64,000 nucleotides of DNA from Vespula vulgaris (Eukaryota > Arthropoda > Insecta > Hymenoptera > Vespidae). Below, one piece after another: positions 12,972-25,369 of this stretch. Positions within the stretch are counted from its first letter, which is position 1; every line of letters starts with the position of its first letter. The stretch is from NCBI RefSeq assembly GCF_905475345.1, contig NC_066589.1, positions 1,217,001-1,281,000 on the forward strand, in the 5' to 3' direction. The notes beneath the pieces were generated by a model. The model was not told the origin of the DNA, did not search any database, and saw nothing but the letters and a program-made list of their open reading frames with translations. The position numbers and the translations under genes were made by a program.

Positions 12972-13871
12972 TCGAGTATAGAGCGACGTCGTTAAACGTT
13001 TTGCACGGTAACGTTAACAGAGTCTCTTTACGAAAGAAAGTCGAGTTAAGTCGATGAGGTTCGCGAATCGAGGATTAAACTTCCTTTCTTTAACGCAATC
13101 TTTCCTTGTTTTCATCGACCTTACGAGCCATAAAGAAATTTTCAAGCGGATAAGCCAACGAGTGTACAACAGTACAACAGTGTACAATATGGCTATCGCG
13201 TTTTGAGAAAAATCTCGAATATCGGACTATGTTTTATTTTCGGCTTTTCTTCTTCTCTTTGTCCTTCTTCTTTGTCGCAAATTATTTCTTTTTTTCTTTT
13301 TTTTTTTATCTTATATCTCTCTTTTATAATTTCTTTCGAATTTTATGATTTAAAGAATGCTATATTTATTACGAATTTAATCGAAAAGATGAAAGGTGGA
13401 GAGTGTAGGATAGAGACAGATTCGAGTAATTCGTGAAAATCGTGTCTGACTCGTGCGTGACATTAACTACTCCGACAATCAACTGGATAATACTTTTTCG
13501 TTGGAAAGAGATAAGTAAAATATAATAAGTAAAAGAATATTTGAAAAATGTAGAATATGTTTCTTTATTCGGATCGTAGTAATAGTATATAGTAGAAAAT
13601 ATCTATCTGTCTGTCTATTCCTCGTTTCAAATCGATATGCAAATGAACGATATACGCAGAGACATGTAAAATGCAGAATGGCAACATTCCCTGCCAGATT
13701 CCTTTTCGAAATTGCCGTAAAATATTCTGATACAGATGCAGCAGGTACGTCAGGTATTTCATCGATTCTTACATTTGTCCTTTCAGAATATACGTAGTAT
13801 CTACCTGTGAGGAATTTGAAAAACGCGATAGAAAGGGTATGATCGTAGAAAAGTTAGAAAATAATAGTTGC

Positions 13872-13921
<50 letters not shown>

Positions 13922-13922
13922 A
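13872..13922. repeat. (GATA)n
   Basis: Twelve or so consecutive GATA units. Confidence 0.95.
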
Positions 13923-14221
13923 ATAGATCGACGAAGAAAAAAAGAAAGAGAGAAAATTTTTCGAATTTCAATGGAATAATTCAAATAGAAAGAGAAAAAA
14001 GAACGAAGAGTCTCTTGTAGTTACTTGACCAACGTTATCTCTTTTTCTTTTTCTCTCGTTCTTTTTTTCTTTTTATCTTTTTTTTCAGTCATAGTAAAAA
14101 CCGCGAGAAAAGTAGTCGGAGTTGTTGATTTTCCACGAAAGCAGGATGTTTTCGCAAAGCTCGCAGACTGCTCGAGAACGTCGTAAGGTCGATGTGGCCA
14201 AAAATAATCGTTCCACCTCTA

Positions 14222-14227
<6 letters not shown>

Positions 14228-14268
<41 letters not shown>

Positions 14269-14276
14269 GTCTTTCT
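14228..14276. repeat. (CT)n
   Basis: CT run with GTCT interruptions at its right end. Confidence 0.9.
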
Positions 14277-14643
14277 CCTTTTCTTTCTTTTCTCGTCCAC
14301 GGCCAGGGCCAGTCGAGGCGAAGTTTTGCTCGTAAAAACAAAGTTACACTCACCGTCTCGTACGACCTTATCTAGCTCGTTTCTAGCAGCAGTTATAGTC
14401 GTCCAGATAACGATGCTTGCGGAGCCCAACTAACGCGCATCGTCGCACTCGCGACACTCGCGAGCTTGCGAGTTTTTGCAAGCTTTTTCGAGCCAACCCG
14501 TCCGCACTAGTCTAATACAGGTTTTATACCTTCTCTTCCTTTTCCTTTTTCTTTTTATCTTTTTTTTAGCTGTCTCATATTCTGAAGTATGGAGATCTTT
14601 CCCTCGACTTTGAGATAAGATGGCTTTATTGCAAGTCGTACGA

Positions 14644-14675
14644 AGAAGAGGAGAAAGAGAGAAGGAGAGAAAGAT

Positions 14676-14708
<33 letters not shown>

Positions 14709-14717
14709 AGGAGATAG
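14644..14717. repeat. (GA)n
   Basis: GA run, purest in the right half. Confidence 0.9.
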
Positions 14718-15120
14718 ACCGGCCATTTCGCGCCAAGTCGATATCGATAACGGAAAATTAAAGTGCTCTTCGTAAAATAAGAATACACTTTTATCGTCTA
14801 ACCCAAGACCTCACGATCGTATATCGTTCATCGTCGATGCTTTTACGTTTTAAATATTTCAAAGTTTATATATGTACGACTCGTCTAACGAACGTCTTTT
14901 AGTAAAGGTTTGATCTTATATGAATGAGAAATAGAATGATTATATTAGAGAACTGAACTCCGTTTTTCTTATTCGAAATTTAAGCACTATCGATTTCCTG
15001 ACATTGTTATCTCGGGAAACTTCTTATTCTTTTATTTAGATTATTGAATAAGTTTCTCTCATATTATCGGATGAAATTAAAATTTTTGTCATTTCCATAC
15101 AGACAGAGAAAGGGAGAGAG

Positions 15121-15123
<3 letters not shown>

Positions 15124-15166
<43 letters not shown>
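15124..15166. repeat. (GA)n
   Basis: Nearly perfect GA dinucleotide run. Confidence 0.95.
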
Positions 15167-15169
<3 letters not shown>

Positions 15170-15597
15170 GAATGAAATAAAAATAGAAAAAATATTATTT
15201 ATTTATTTCAACTTTATCTACGTTAGTATTTTCGTCTAATGGACAGCTTGTCAATTATTCTACAAATTTTTAATTGGGAAATATTTTGATATAAATGCAT
15301 AAATTGGGATAGATACTGTGCAAAGGATAGAAAATTAAGAATACATATTATAGAAATCTTTTATATAAAAATGCAAATAAAATTAATTCAAAGACAAAAT
15401 TAATTCTCATTCACGATTATAAATTTTTAATAAGAAGACGACCTATGTTATTATATTTTGTCACTTTATTTTTAATATTTCGTTTGGAATTCATTTCTTG
15501 AAAGATTGATTTTAAAAGAAAAAGAAAAAACTTTCGTTTATTTGATTATCCCTTTCGTGAAGTATAATGGCACCCGTATATACTGGTTTACATAAAC

Positions 15598-15601
<4 letters not shown>

Positions 15602-15646
<45 letters not shown>
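15602..15646. repeat. (AT)n
   Basis: Perfect AT dinucleotide run, self-complementary. Confidence 0.95.
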
Positions 15647-15647
<1 letters not shown>

Positions 15648-16370
15648 ATACGGCCGACGATGCGTTCTTCAACGATGCGTTGCTTAAACCATAAAACGGT
15701 TGGAACAAGCGTGTGCGGCTCGATTTAAAATAACGAATATACGCTAACCACCGAGACCCCGTGGCACGTGATGCAAGATTTTTTACGACGACCGCCTGCG
15801 GTCGGGATTATGTTGCTTCGTGGGAGCAATCAACGTTCTAGTAATGACTCCATCTAACAACTATTTTTCTTCTATCCGAAGCAAAATCGTTTCTCTTATT
15901 TTTTTCCCTTTTTTATTTCCTCTTATTATTTCATCCTACTTTCTCAAATTTTCTATATAATTCGTTTATTTTTATTCATAAAATTCATATTTCTCTGATA
16001 CGCGTATGATTGTTTATGTATAGCAAAAATCCATCTGACTATAAAGTCTGTCACTAAAATCGTTTTTAATTTTTATCTCGAATTTATTGAAACGATATTT
16101 CAGTTTGAATTCCAATCGAAATTTTAATGATATTTGGATAAATTGATTTAAACAAAGTATTCTCTCTCTCTCTCTTTCTCTCTCTATATATTATGATGTA
16201 TGTACTTAACGATATAGTAAGAGTAATCCATCATATATTTATTTCGGTTCTTGTTTTTTTTTTCGATTTTTTGCGGTATTTCTTTTTTCTCCAAGGTTAC
16301 TTCGAGAATAGGTGGTAAAATTTTTAGGCAGCCGGATGACGATAATCTTTCGCCGTCACGTCGTGGCTAT

Positions 16371-16374
16371 ACAT

Positions 16375-16437
<63 letters not shown>

Positions 16438-16438
16438 A
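16371..16438. repeat. (AC)n(AT)n(AG)n compound repeat
   Basis: Three dinucleotide blocks abut without gaps. Confidence 0.95.
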
Positions 16439-16752
16439 ATAGGGGGTTGCTAATATACGACTCGTGCTACTCTTCTCTCCTTTACGTTCTTACCGTGTAC
16501 CGTTGCGATCGGGGATTGTCAAATCGCGTTAAAACTCCCCTTTCCGATAAGCGATTATGTTCAACGAACCTTTCGCACTTACGCACGACATCACGAAGCC
16601 CTTCGGGATTTAACTAGTCCACGTTCGAATCGTTTCGACTTGCTAGTTAATGTAGAGCAAAAAAAAGAACAGAAAAAGAAAAAAAGAAATTATAGAGAAC
16701 GAGAAATAAAAAGGGAGGAGAAGGAAGAAGAGAATTTTTTTCTTTTTTTTCT

Positions 16753-16787
<35 letters not shown>

Positions 16788-17156
16788 TTTTAACTCTCTT
16801 TATCTCTCTTATTCCTTTAATTACTCTTTCGCGATCGGTCACGATTCATTTTGTCGAAGAAGACGCCGACGAATCTCTTTCTTTTATCTTTCACAATACA
16901 TTATTTCACCGTTGAACGATCACGTTGAAATTTTTTTCCCCTTTCCAACTCCTCCCACTTCCCCTTATACGAGTTTTGCGATTTTTTCGGCCGAAAAAAA
17001 GGGGTTGAAAGGGAGGACAGAAGGAAAGGTAGATAGAGATTGTACGAATGGTATGAAGAATACGACGTGCAGAATTGGAGCTAAACGTTGAAATTTTCAG
17101 GAAGTTTCACGTGCTCTTTGACCTTTTCGATTTTCCAGAGACAGAATGAACAAGAT

Positions 17157-17157
17157 G

Positions 17158-17204
<47 letters not shown>
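17157..17204. repeat. (GATA)n
   Basis: Twelve consecutive GATA units. A second array type, (AT)n, lies about 110 bases away. Confidence 0.95.
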
Positions 17205-17309
17205 TGATAGGTAGATAAATATATAGATATATAGAAAGAAAGAGAGAATAAGAAAAAGAGGAAAGGAGAGAGTGACAGAGAGAATGAGAGAAAGAATAAG
17301 AGATAGATC

Positions 17310-17311
<2 letters not shown>

Positions 17312-17354
<43 letters not shown>
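17312..17354. repeat. (AT)n
   Basis: Perfect AT run. Confidence 0.95.
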
Positions 17355-17358
<4 letters not shown>

Positions 17359-18786
17359 GAAAGAGAGAAAAGCATTGTGAAGAATCGTAAGGCAAGTCTT
17401 TCGAGCTAATCTCACTTCCGCTCGCCCTATCCTCCGGCACAATGGAACTTAATTGACCGGAAGAAGACGGCGCTATTTTCTACGAAAACGGTTTTCGCCG
17501 GCGTATACGTCGTATATTTATCTACTACTACGACTTTTACCCCCTTCTTCCTTACTCCTCCCTCCTCTCTTTAATTAGTTCACATTATGCGGGCCGTGGC
17601 GACGTAGCCTTCGTTATCCTCCAATTTTCGATATACCGCTATCTTCTCTACTGGTTCTGTCGACTTCTTTTTCTTCTTTTTCCTGTTTTTTTTCCTTCTT
17701 TCTTTCTTTCTTTTCTTTTTTCCTTTTTTTTTTCCGCTGTCAATTTAATTCTTATGAGAAAATTGAGAAATGCGTCGTTTCTATTCGATGGTATTGTCTT
17801 TTTCGATAGTCACCTGTCGTCGAAGTCTTAATTAGATTATAACAATTCATACGGATGATTACAAATTTTCTTTTGTTATATATATATGTGTGTATGTATG
17901 TGTGTGTGTATGTGCGTTTAAAATAAATAGATTAAATAGACATTGTTTTAATTGTATCGACGATAATTTATAAAATTGATCGATCGATCGAAAAGTCGAC
18001 GATTTATTCTTTTGTCGTTGTAGGAATCTTACAAAAGAAAAAAAAAAAAAGAAAGAGAGAAAAGGAAGAAATGAAATTAAAGAAAGAAAAAAGAAAAGTA
18101 GAAAAAAGTAAACGTGAAAAAAACGAAGCTGTGAAAGTAACGGCAAATAAAGTCAAGCGAAATTATATTCTCGGACCGAAAAAAAGAAAAAAAAAAAAAG
18201 AAAAAAAAAAAGAAATAAAAATTCGTAAGTTTAGTCGGTACAAACAGTCGGTCGAAATTCCATCAGGATTGTAAACAGCACGCGAATCCGACCGCTTGCA
18301 AACCAAGCGTACTTTTTACGTAGTAGTTGGCCAATAAAGCCTTACCCACGACGATTTTTCGAGGTAGAGAGGTACACGAGAGCACGGTAGGAGAACGCGC
18401 GAAGAGATTTTCAATTCGAATTCCAACTTCCCTCGGTTACATACAAACACATACGTATGTACACACATACATACATATATACGCATGTACATACATACCT
18501 GAACGTACACATACATGTATATACAGAACGAACGTTTTAATCACCGTTCCAAATTGGCCCTTCCGATATTTCAACGTTTACCTGTCCTTTTCCTTTTTCT
18601 TGCTCTCTCTATCTCTCTCTTTCTCGTTCTGTTTTTCTCTCTCGTTCTCTCTCTTTCTCTTTTCTAAAAGAAAACAATCACAGGAAGGAAGCAATCGGCG
18701 TAAAGTTGGCCGGATTGCAACGTTCTTCGATACTTTGCTCGGCCATTGTCTTCACATAGCAAAGATATACATACGTATGTATATAG

Positions 18787-18843
<57 letters not shown>
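18787..18843. repeat. (GA)n
   Basis: Nearly perfect GA run. Confidence 0.95.
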
Positions 18844-18847
<4 letters not shown>

Positions 18848-18880
18848 GAAAGAAAGAAAAAGAGAGAAAGAGAGAAAGAC

Positions 18881-19090
18881 CTAGAGTTGGTGTGAGTGGT
18901 TCATCAGTGAGAGTGGGAGTAGGGGGTTAAGGGTAGTTGCCTCTGGACTAGGGGGATGAATAGTTAATTTTTCGTCGGCGCCGCATAAAGTGGGGCAGTG
19001 TGTATCCCGTCGGCCGGCACTACCACCCTCGTAGTTTTCATTCTCTATCGATATTCTCACCCGTAGGTATATATAGGTGTATATAAATAT

Positions 19091-19156
<66 letters not shown>

Positions 19157-19265
19157 TTATTCCTAGATGCAGTGCATTGCACCTGCATTCGCGCGAATGC
19201 AGCCACGTTTCCTGCGTTCGCCGTCGCCGGCGATGTCGATGAAAGGTTCTAATTTCCATACGCGT
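18881..19265. promoter_or_regulatory. GC-rich island with a 20-bp perfect palindrome
   Basis: Unique GC-rich sequence on both sides of a GA tract. The right half packs several TGCA words, a CACCTG E-box (19181-19186) and the perfect palindrome CTGCATTCGCGCGAATGCAG (19183-19202), followed by a CCGTCGCCGGCGATG-rich stretch. No coding frame is supported. Regulatory role is inferred. Confidence 0.25.
19094..19155. repeat. (GA)n
   Basis: Perfect GA run of about 30 units. Confidence 0.95.
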
Positions 19266-20842
19266 CGTGCACCCAAATCGTGAATTTCTATTTCCCTTCG
19301 AAACTTCACCTATACCTTTAAACTTATGCATATATATATATATATGTTTATATCTATACATATATGTGTATATTTATATATATATATATAATATATATGT
19401 ATATACACGTTTGTATCCACGTATGTATATGTGTCCACGTACGAGCATTGTCCTGTAAAATATATGTATGTAGATACGCATGAGTATTGCATAAATCTTT
19501 GTATACGTTTTTATACATGTATGTATGATCATTTATACGCACATATATATGTAAAAAGAAACGAAAAAAAAGAAAGGGGATAACAAAAATAATAAAAATT
19601 GTAGACACGAAGCGTATGGCCGTCAGTCCGATTCGCCGTTAACGATATTTTCCATTTTTTTGTCGGTCTTTTCCTCTTTTTTTTTTCTCTTTTTTTTCAC
19701 CCCTCTCCAACGTAGAAAGCCGTAAACCAAAGCGTTATCGCGCATGAAACCAGGTTCGATAGGTCAAACTCAGAATTCTAATGGGAGAGAAAATGTTACG
19801 TCTGGTTTCCTTCTTTTTTTTTTATATAGATATAAATATATATATATATTTATACATATATAATTATTTTTTTTCTTTTATATTAATATCGCGTTTGAAC
19901 TATTTCGTCTTTTTTTTATTATTATTATCATTATTATTATTATCATTATTATTATTATTTGAAAGAGAACAACGCAACCTATAGGAAGGTAGCGCGCCGA
20001 ATGTTTATTCATTATACGAATGCATTTCATTTTATTTAAGCTCGCTGGACAGATTATCGGGGATTATATTCGTACAGTGCGAGTGCATTCGTTTAGTGAA
20101 AATCGTGACATTAATACTCGATCGATCCGGTAAAACGCACGTATGTGTTTTCGTTTACGCGTTTGAATATACTTGTATGTGCATACGAGTAAATACGTTT
20201 ACGAAGTGGCACGAGCACGTGCACGGCTAATGTTGATTAGGACTGGAAAAGAGAATTTCCTCGTTTTACCATTAATCGGCTATTTTATCTCATTCGTTAC
20301 TTAGCTAGTTTGCTTAAACTGATTAACGTGTTTATTTTCGAACAACGTTTGGAGGACGTATCGCACGATATATGTATACGTTGCTCTTTAATAATCCATA
20401 AAATAATTCATCGTATTACATATTACCTATGAAAATAGAATACGTTGGTTACATTGATCGTAATACAACTCCGTTAAAATTTTTTATATTTTAATCAAAA
20501 TGCATTAATCGTGCTCGCGAAATGTCCCTTGTATATAAATTAATCACAAACGAGATGTTGAGACTGAGAGACGTTTTATTAAAAATTATTATTCATCAAA
20601 AGACTTTTTAAAACTCTTCTTCTTTCGGCTACTAATATTAAAAGAAAGAGAATTGAAAAAAAAATATATGTATATTTTTTTTTTGCTATATAAAAACAAC
20701 AAAATCTATTCGATGAAATATTTCGTTCGGTAAATATTTTTATTACGATACAAATAAATATTTTTGTTCCTCAAAATAAAAAAGAAAAGAAATTATTTTA
20801 TAGAAACATTTGTATTTTTTAAAAGATATGATATAATATTTT

Positions 20843-20844
<2 letters not shown>

Positions 20845-20892
<48 letters not shown>

Positions 20893-20933
20893 CATACATT
20901 ATTGTATATTTATTATTATTATGTATACATACA

Positions 20934-21012
<79 letters not shown>
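20845..21012. repeat. (AT)n and (CT)n(AT)n compound repeats
   Basis: An AT run (20845-20890), a short spacer, then CT switching directly to AT (20935-21012). Confidence 0.95.
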
Positions 21013-21015
<3 letters not shown>

Positions 21016-21050
21016 AGAGAGAAAGCAAAAGAAATAACAAGAGGAAGATG

Positions 21051-21213
21051 GTAGAAATCAATTTGGCATGTCGTCGTCGCAGCCATTTCCGGTTTACTGA
21101 GGTCCATCGCATTTGGTTGGACAGCGTAGGCTGAGCTCATAAAACGAACGAAGAGAGGATTCCTCTCGTAGTCACGAGGTTTAGCAAAGGGTATAGAGAG
21201 AACGTCGTCGTCG

Positions 21214-21258
<45 letters not shown>

Positions 21259-21620
21259 TCTATTCTCTTCTCTTCTGGCAAACGATGATGGCAGATTGAG
21301 AGAAACGCAATTCGTAGCACGTAACTCGTCGCAGGAGTACTCGCGGCATGTGCGGTAAAGCCGCGCGTGGAAACGTAGGAAACGTCGTGCGTGTGCGGTG
21401 GTGGTGGATGGTTAGAGTCCCTCGTGCGGTATAATGCAACGTGCGAAAGGAAGATTTATGCACGAACCCGAACCGGAAAACCGAGTGCACTTTGCCCAGC
21501 CCCACGATGCACTTTGCTGGAATGTGTCACCGCCTGCCGCTTCGTTCGAAGCATCCAGTTTCGACGAGCCGATCGTTTGCTGGCTTCCCAAACGGTTCTT
21601 CCTGATATATAGAGAGGGTT
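21051..21620. promoter_or_regulatory. GC-rich island, promoter- or enhancer-like
   Basis: Much GC-richer than its flanks, split by a CT tract at 21219-21254. It is open in several frames on both strands (for example plus 21434-21628, with HEPEPENRVHFAQPHDALCW; minus across 21060-21200, with FAKPRDYERNPLFVRFM), which suggests GC content rather than coding. TGCACTTTGC occurs twice (21486-21495, 21508-21517). No clean splice pair was seen. Confidence 0.25.
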
Positions 21621-22236
21621 ACTACTAGTCGAAAGCTATGATCTCTCTCTCTGTTTCTCTTTATCTCTCTCTCTGTCTCTCTCGATATCGGGCGATTCGA
21701 TCTCATTAACCATCGATATTCTAACCCCTCTAGCGATTGGATAAGCCCGAGCTATCGTTCGATTCATCGAATCGAGTCGTGTCAGACGCATCGTTTTGGC
21801 TCTTTGGAAACATTTGTTAGCCGATAAGTAGATAATTAACTTTGAAAATTGATTTATTTATTTCTTCACGATAATACAGACGTATAGAATTTATATTAAT
21901 AATCGATACCGATTTACGTAGATTGTTATACGTCTCTTACATGATAATGTAACTTTATTTATTTATCTCCTTTTTATTAAAATATCACTATGCGGAATAA
22001 ATTTTCCGATATTTTCAATGCTTATTATAATACATTCTAACAGATGTTGAACTTACCGAGTTGTAAGATAGAAAAAATTCTGACGGCTACTCATCGTCTC
22101 TTGTATCTCAAGGGATACGGTTTTAATCATCGCTGTTATTTTTTCGAAGGAACTTGTTGATCGAGCATCTCACGTTTGTCTCGGGACAGATGAAAAGACG
22201 TGAAACCGGGCAACAACAACCGTATTCCTTTCACCT

Positions 22237-22269
<33 letters not shown>

Positions 22270-22454
22270 TCTCTTCCTTTTTCTCTTTCTCTTTTCTTGT
22301 TCCCTCGGGAATGAAGAGGCAGAGAGACAACGTGCTAGAGATTTGTGTATTTTGACGAGTTTCGTGCTCTCGTCAAGACCGGATGTCTCCACTCTGGAGA
22401 CTCGAGGTGTGACCAGCTGTCTCTCGCTTTCGGCTTTTTCATCCAATGAAGAAG

Positions 22455-22487
22455 CTCTTTTCTCTCTTTTTCTCTCTTTCTTTCTCT

Positions 22488-22525
<38 letters not shown>

Positions 22526-22553
22526 TTCTTTCTTTCTTTCTTTCTTTCTTTCT
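22455..22553. repeat. (CT)n/(CTTT)n tract
   Basis: CT dinucleotides followed by CTTT units. Confidence 0.9.
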
Positions 22554-23403
22554 CGTAGGTTCTACGGTGCTACGAATCGTTACAAATGCAAATAACCTTG
22601 CTCGTGTGTATTTTTTCCACTTTATAGCCCTCACGATAATAGGAAAAAGGTAATTCGCCGGCACAAAGCTCCTCTTCGACTCACGCAAAAGGTCCCGACA
22701 TGTCATCTCTTTCTTTCTCTCTCTTTCTATCTGTCCTTCTCTTTCTCTCTTTTTCTCTGTTGTATTCTTTCCATTTGGATTTTCCCATATGCTGTTAGAA
22801 TAGACAAGAAGATTAATATTGTTACATTTGTCCAGACTTTTCCAAACAATTTTAATATCCCCGTTTTAATTGTTTCTCAGAAACAAGAAAAAGAACGTAC
22901 ATATATAGAAAGGACGTATTTCTGTGGATTAAATGTTTTTACTGGAGCATTGTGTGTCAGTAGGTCGAACGATTATTTCCACGAGAATAATCGTAAACAT
23001 ACTTCGTAACATGTAACTCGGAAAAATGAAAATAGGATCGTTGGATTGTACCTACGTTGAAAGAGAAAGAGAAAGAATAAGAAAGAGAAATAAAAAAGGA
23101 AGAACCAGAGAAAGAAGGAAAGAAACAAAGAAAGAAAGAAAAAAAAACAGAAGAAACAAAGTAAATATGTAAAAAAAAAAAAACATCGCAACCGCGTCGT
23201 TTAATTCGAGAACGGAATTCTCCAAAAGTACCGTGTGGCAGCGGTGGCGGCAATGGTTGCAGAAAAATCTCATAATTACACGACGAAAAGGGACCGTGTA
23301 GAGAAATTTTTTGAAATATTTCTGGCGTGCCCTACGAGCCAAAATTCTCGCAAATTCTTCATCATTTTCAGCTTCGTCCCGTCCGATCCGCGGGATACAT
23401 GTT

Positions 23404-23405
<2 letters not shown>

Positions 23406-23449
<44 letters not shown>
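23406..23449. repeat. (CT)n
   Basis: Perfect CT run just upstream of the promoter-like block. Confidence 0.95.
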
Positions 23450-23452
<3 letters not shown>

Positions 23453-23569
23453 TGTCCCTTTTTTTCGCATAACATGGTGGCGTTTCGGGAAAGAAAAAAA
23501 AAGAAAGAAAGAGAGAGAGAAAGAGAAGGGAGTATGGGTAGTGAAAAAAAGGTCGAGGGCAGCTCGTCG

Positions 23570-23830
23570 GACTGGTAGGCAGCGCTTGCGCCGAAGCAAA
23601 GGAATGAGCGAGCTTCGGTGAGAAAGAGAGAGACAGAAGGAGAGAGCCGCCGCTGTCGTTTTACGTTTGTGCGGTGGCGCGACGCCTGGCGTCGTCAGTA
23701 GCACGGCGTGCGCCGTCACACTCGCACGTTCATCCTTTCGAAGGTCGCGCGTACCCACATGTAGTTGAGCACGTTCGTCCCCACGTACCCACGTTTCACT
23801 CACTCTTAACTCACGCTTTTACTCCTTCTC
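23570..23830 (+). promoter_or_regulatory. CpG-rich promoter-like block
   Basis: Sequence here is far richer in CG dinucleotides than its surroundings and free of microsatellites except a short GA tract near 23625. An initiator-like TCAGTA lies at 23695-23700, immediately after an inverted repeat CGACGCC-T-GGCGTCG (23680-23694). A second inverted repeat, ACGGCG-TG-CGCCGT, follows at 23703-23716. No TATA box is visible. Downstream sequence turns purine-rich and leader-like and reaches the candidate start exon at 25370, which sets the plus orientation. Promoter function is inferred from composition and position. Confidence 0.4.
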
Positions 23831-24624
23831 TGTCGATCCTTCGAATCTTTTTTCTTTAAAAAAAAAAAAAATATACAATATTCCTCGACTAGAAGAAGGA
23901 AGATAAGATAATTGAAAAAGATAATAATTAGTGTGACAAACGACACGAAAGTAGTGTGACGGACTGTAGTAATAAAAGGGAGAATAAAAAAATCGACGTT
24001 TCGAAGAATAAAAAAAAAAAAGAGAGAGAGAATATTTTCCAACGTCGAAACTGCTAATTTTTTGGAAGAAAAATAAATATTAAACGTGGGAAAGGATAAA
24101 GTGATAGACGATGACAGGAAAGGAGACGATTGAGATTGAAAAGAAATCTTCTTCGTCGAGAAAGAACGGAGATGAAATTTGTCAATGTTAAAGTACGGAT
24201 AGTTGCTTTTGAAATCAAATAAAAGGGGGAAAGTTTTTCGTCGTGTCGTGGTCCGTGGAAAGATGACGATGATAACGAGAGAAAAGAGTTATTAGCTATA
24301 GTTTCGATGATAATTAGAAAAATGGAAAATGTAAGATAGTTCTGGTGAATAAAATAGATCCCGATGATGGAAAGAAATTAAAATTGTAAAGTCAGTTTTA
24401 AGAAAATAGTTGAGAAAATCGTTTCAATTTGTACTTACGTAAACGAATAATAAATGAAAACTAATGGGAGCTTGACACATCCTGATATTTTAAATTTTCA
24501 TAGAGAAAGAAATTTCCGTGAATTTGTTTTTCGTTTGTTACGATAAAGTGAGAGTTCTTTTTCTTTGCTTTTCTTGTTCCTTTCCTCGTTTTTTCTTTCG
24601 TTGGCCTCGGACACGGACTTCAAG

Positions 24625-24760
24625 GCCATCGATTCGCACGACAGCTTGGAGAACGGAGTCGTGCGAAGGACGACGTCCGAGAAAGACGACCGAGACCGTC
24701 CACGTTTCCTTCCGATATCGTGTTCGTTCGGTGCGACCGAGTCGATTAATTATCGTTTTA
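24625..24760 (+). CDS. Coding-like GC-rich segment, product not recognised
   Basis: Seen: in one plus-strand frame this island reads AIDSHDSLENGVV, then RRTTSEKDDRDRPRF, with codons mostly ending in G or C (GAC, TTC, AAG, GCC, CAC, AGC, TTG, GAG), unlike the AT-rich flanks. A long pyrimidine tract (24555-24600) ends without an AG until ttcaAG|GCC at 24623-24624, a plausible though distant acceptor. No good donor is visible: the best, TTCG|GTGCGA near 24740, is weak, so the right end is approximate. The frame has no ATG between its upstream stop (24544) and the island. It could be an exon of the kinesin or a neighbouring gene, part of the leader, or a conserved non-coding element. No domain is recognised. 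Confidence 0.25.
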
Positions 24761-25122
24761 ACATATATCGCGATAACATCGATACCTTTCCTAATAATCG
24801 AACGCACCTGCACGGACGCAGATATATATCGCGTACATACAAATGTATATACGTTCATACACGCATACATGCACGTGGTTATGTATTCTCGATTCTCATA
24901 AAAAATATCTTTTTTTCTTTTTGTTTTTTTTTTATCCTATTCCTTTTAAAAATTAAAGTGGAGATAAAAGAGTCTCGACTTTTTTAACGTTTGTTTTGTA
25001 ATGGTGAAGTTTTCGATCGGACTGGACCGAAATTTGTGCTTCCATCCGATCCTCTCGTTATAATTAATCTGAATAATATACATAATTGAAGGAGGGAGGT
25101 GGGTTAAATTTTAGAAATAAAA

Positions 25123-25126
25123 AGAA

Positions 25127-25168
<42 letters not shown>
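25123..25168. repeat. (GA)n
   Basis: GA run inside the putative leader. Confidence 0.9.
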
Positions 25169-25172
<4 letters not shown>

Positions 25173-25369
25173 AAGGAGGGAAGAAAGAGAAAACGAAATT
25201 AAGATCGTCGAGTTAAGTTGTTGAAAGATTATTAATGAAAAGTCACGCGATAACTGTGAAATTTGTGATCGTGTTAATTATCCCTAAATCGTGAGTAGTT
25301 GGGAACAAAAAAGGATTTCGATATATATATCGAAGGAGAGATTCGTCGTTGGAATTGTTGGAAGACGAC

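Larger units (their letters stand above)
13061..18880. other. Gene-free stretch, microsatellite-rich
   Basis: Contains GATA, GA, CT and AT arrays. Non-repetitive pockets at 14100-14510, 15640-15860, 16460-16630 and 17400-17650 are GC-richer but carry no recognisable exon. Confidence 0.5.
21621..23560. other. Gene-free stretch upstream of the promoter-like block
   Basis: CT tracts (22237-22296, 22455-22553, 23406-23449), an A/G-rich tract near 23060-23180 and ordinary AT-rich sequence. No gene is supportable. Confidence 0.5.
23831..25369 (+). other. Putative 5' leader / transcribed upstream region
   Basis: Mostly A- and G-rich sequence with repeated short words such as GTGTGAC and GAAAG, resembling long insect 5' untranslated regions, broken by a GC-rich coding-like island at about 24600-24760 and a GA tract at 25123-25168. 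An intron may be hidden inside. It is assigned to the plus strand only because it sits between the promoter-like block and the candidate ATG exon. Confidence 0.25.
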
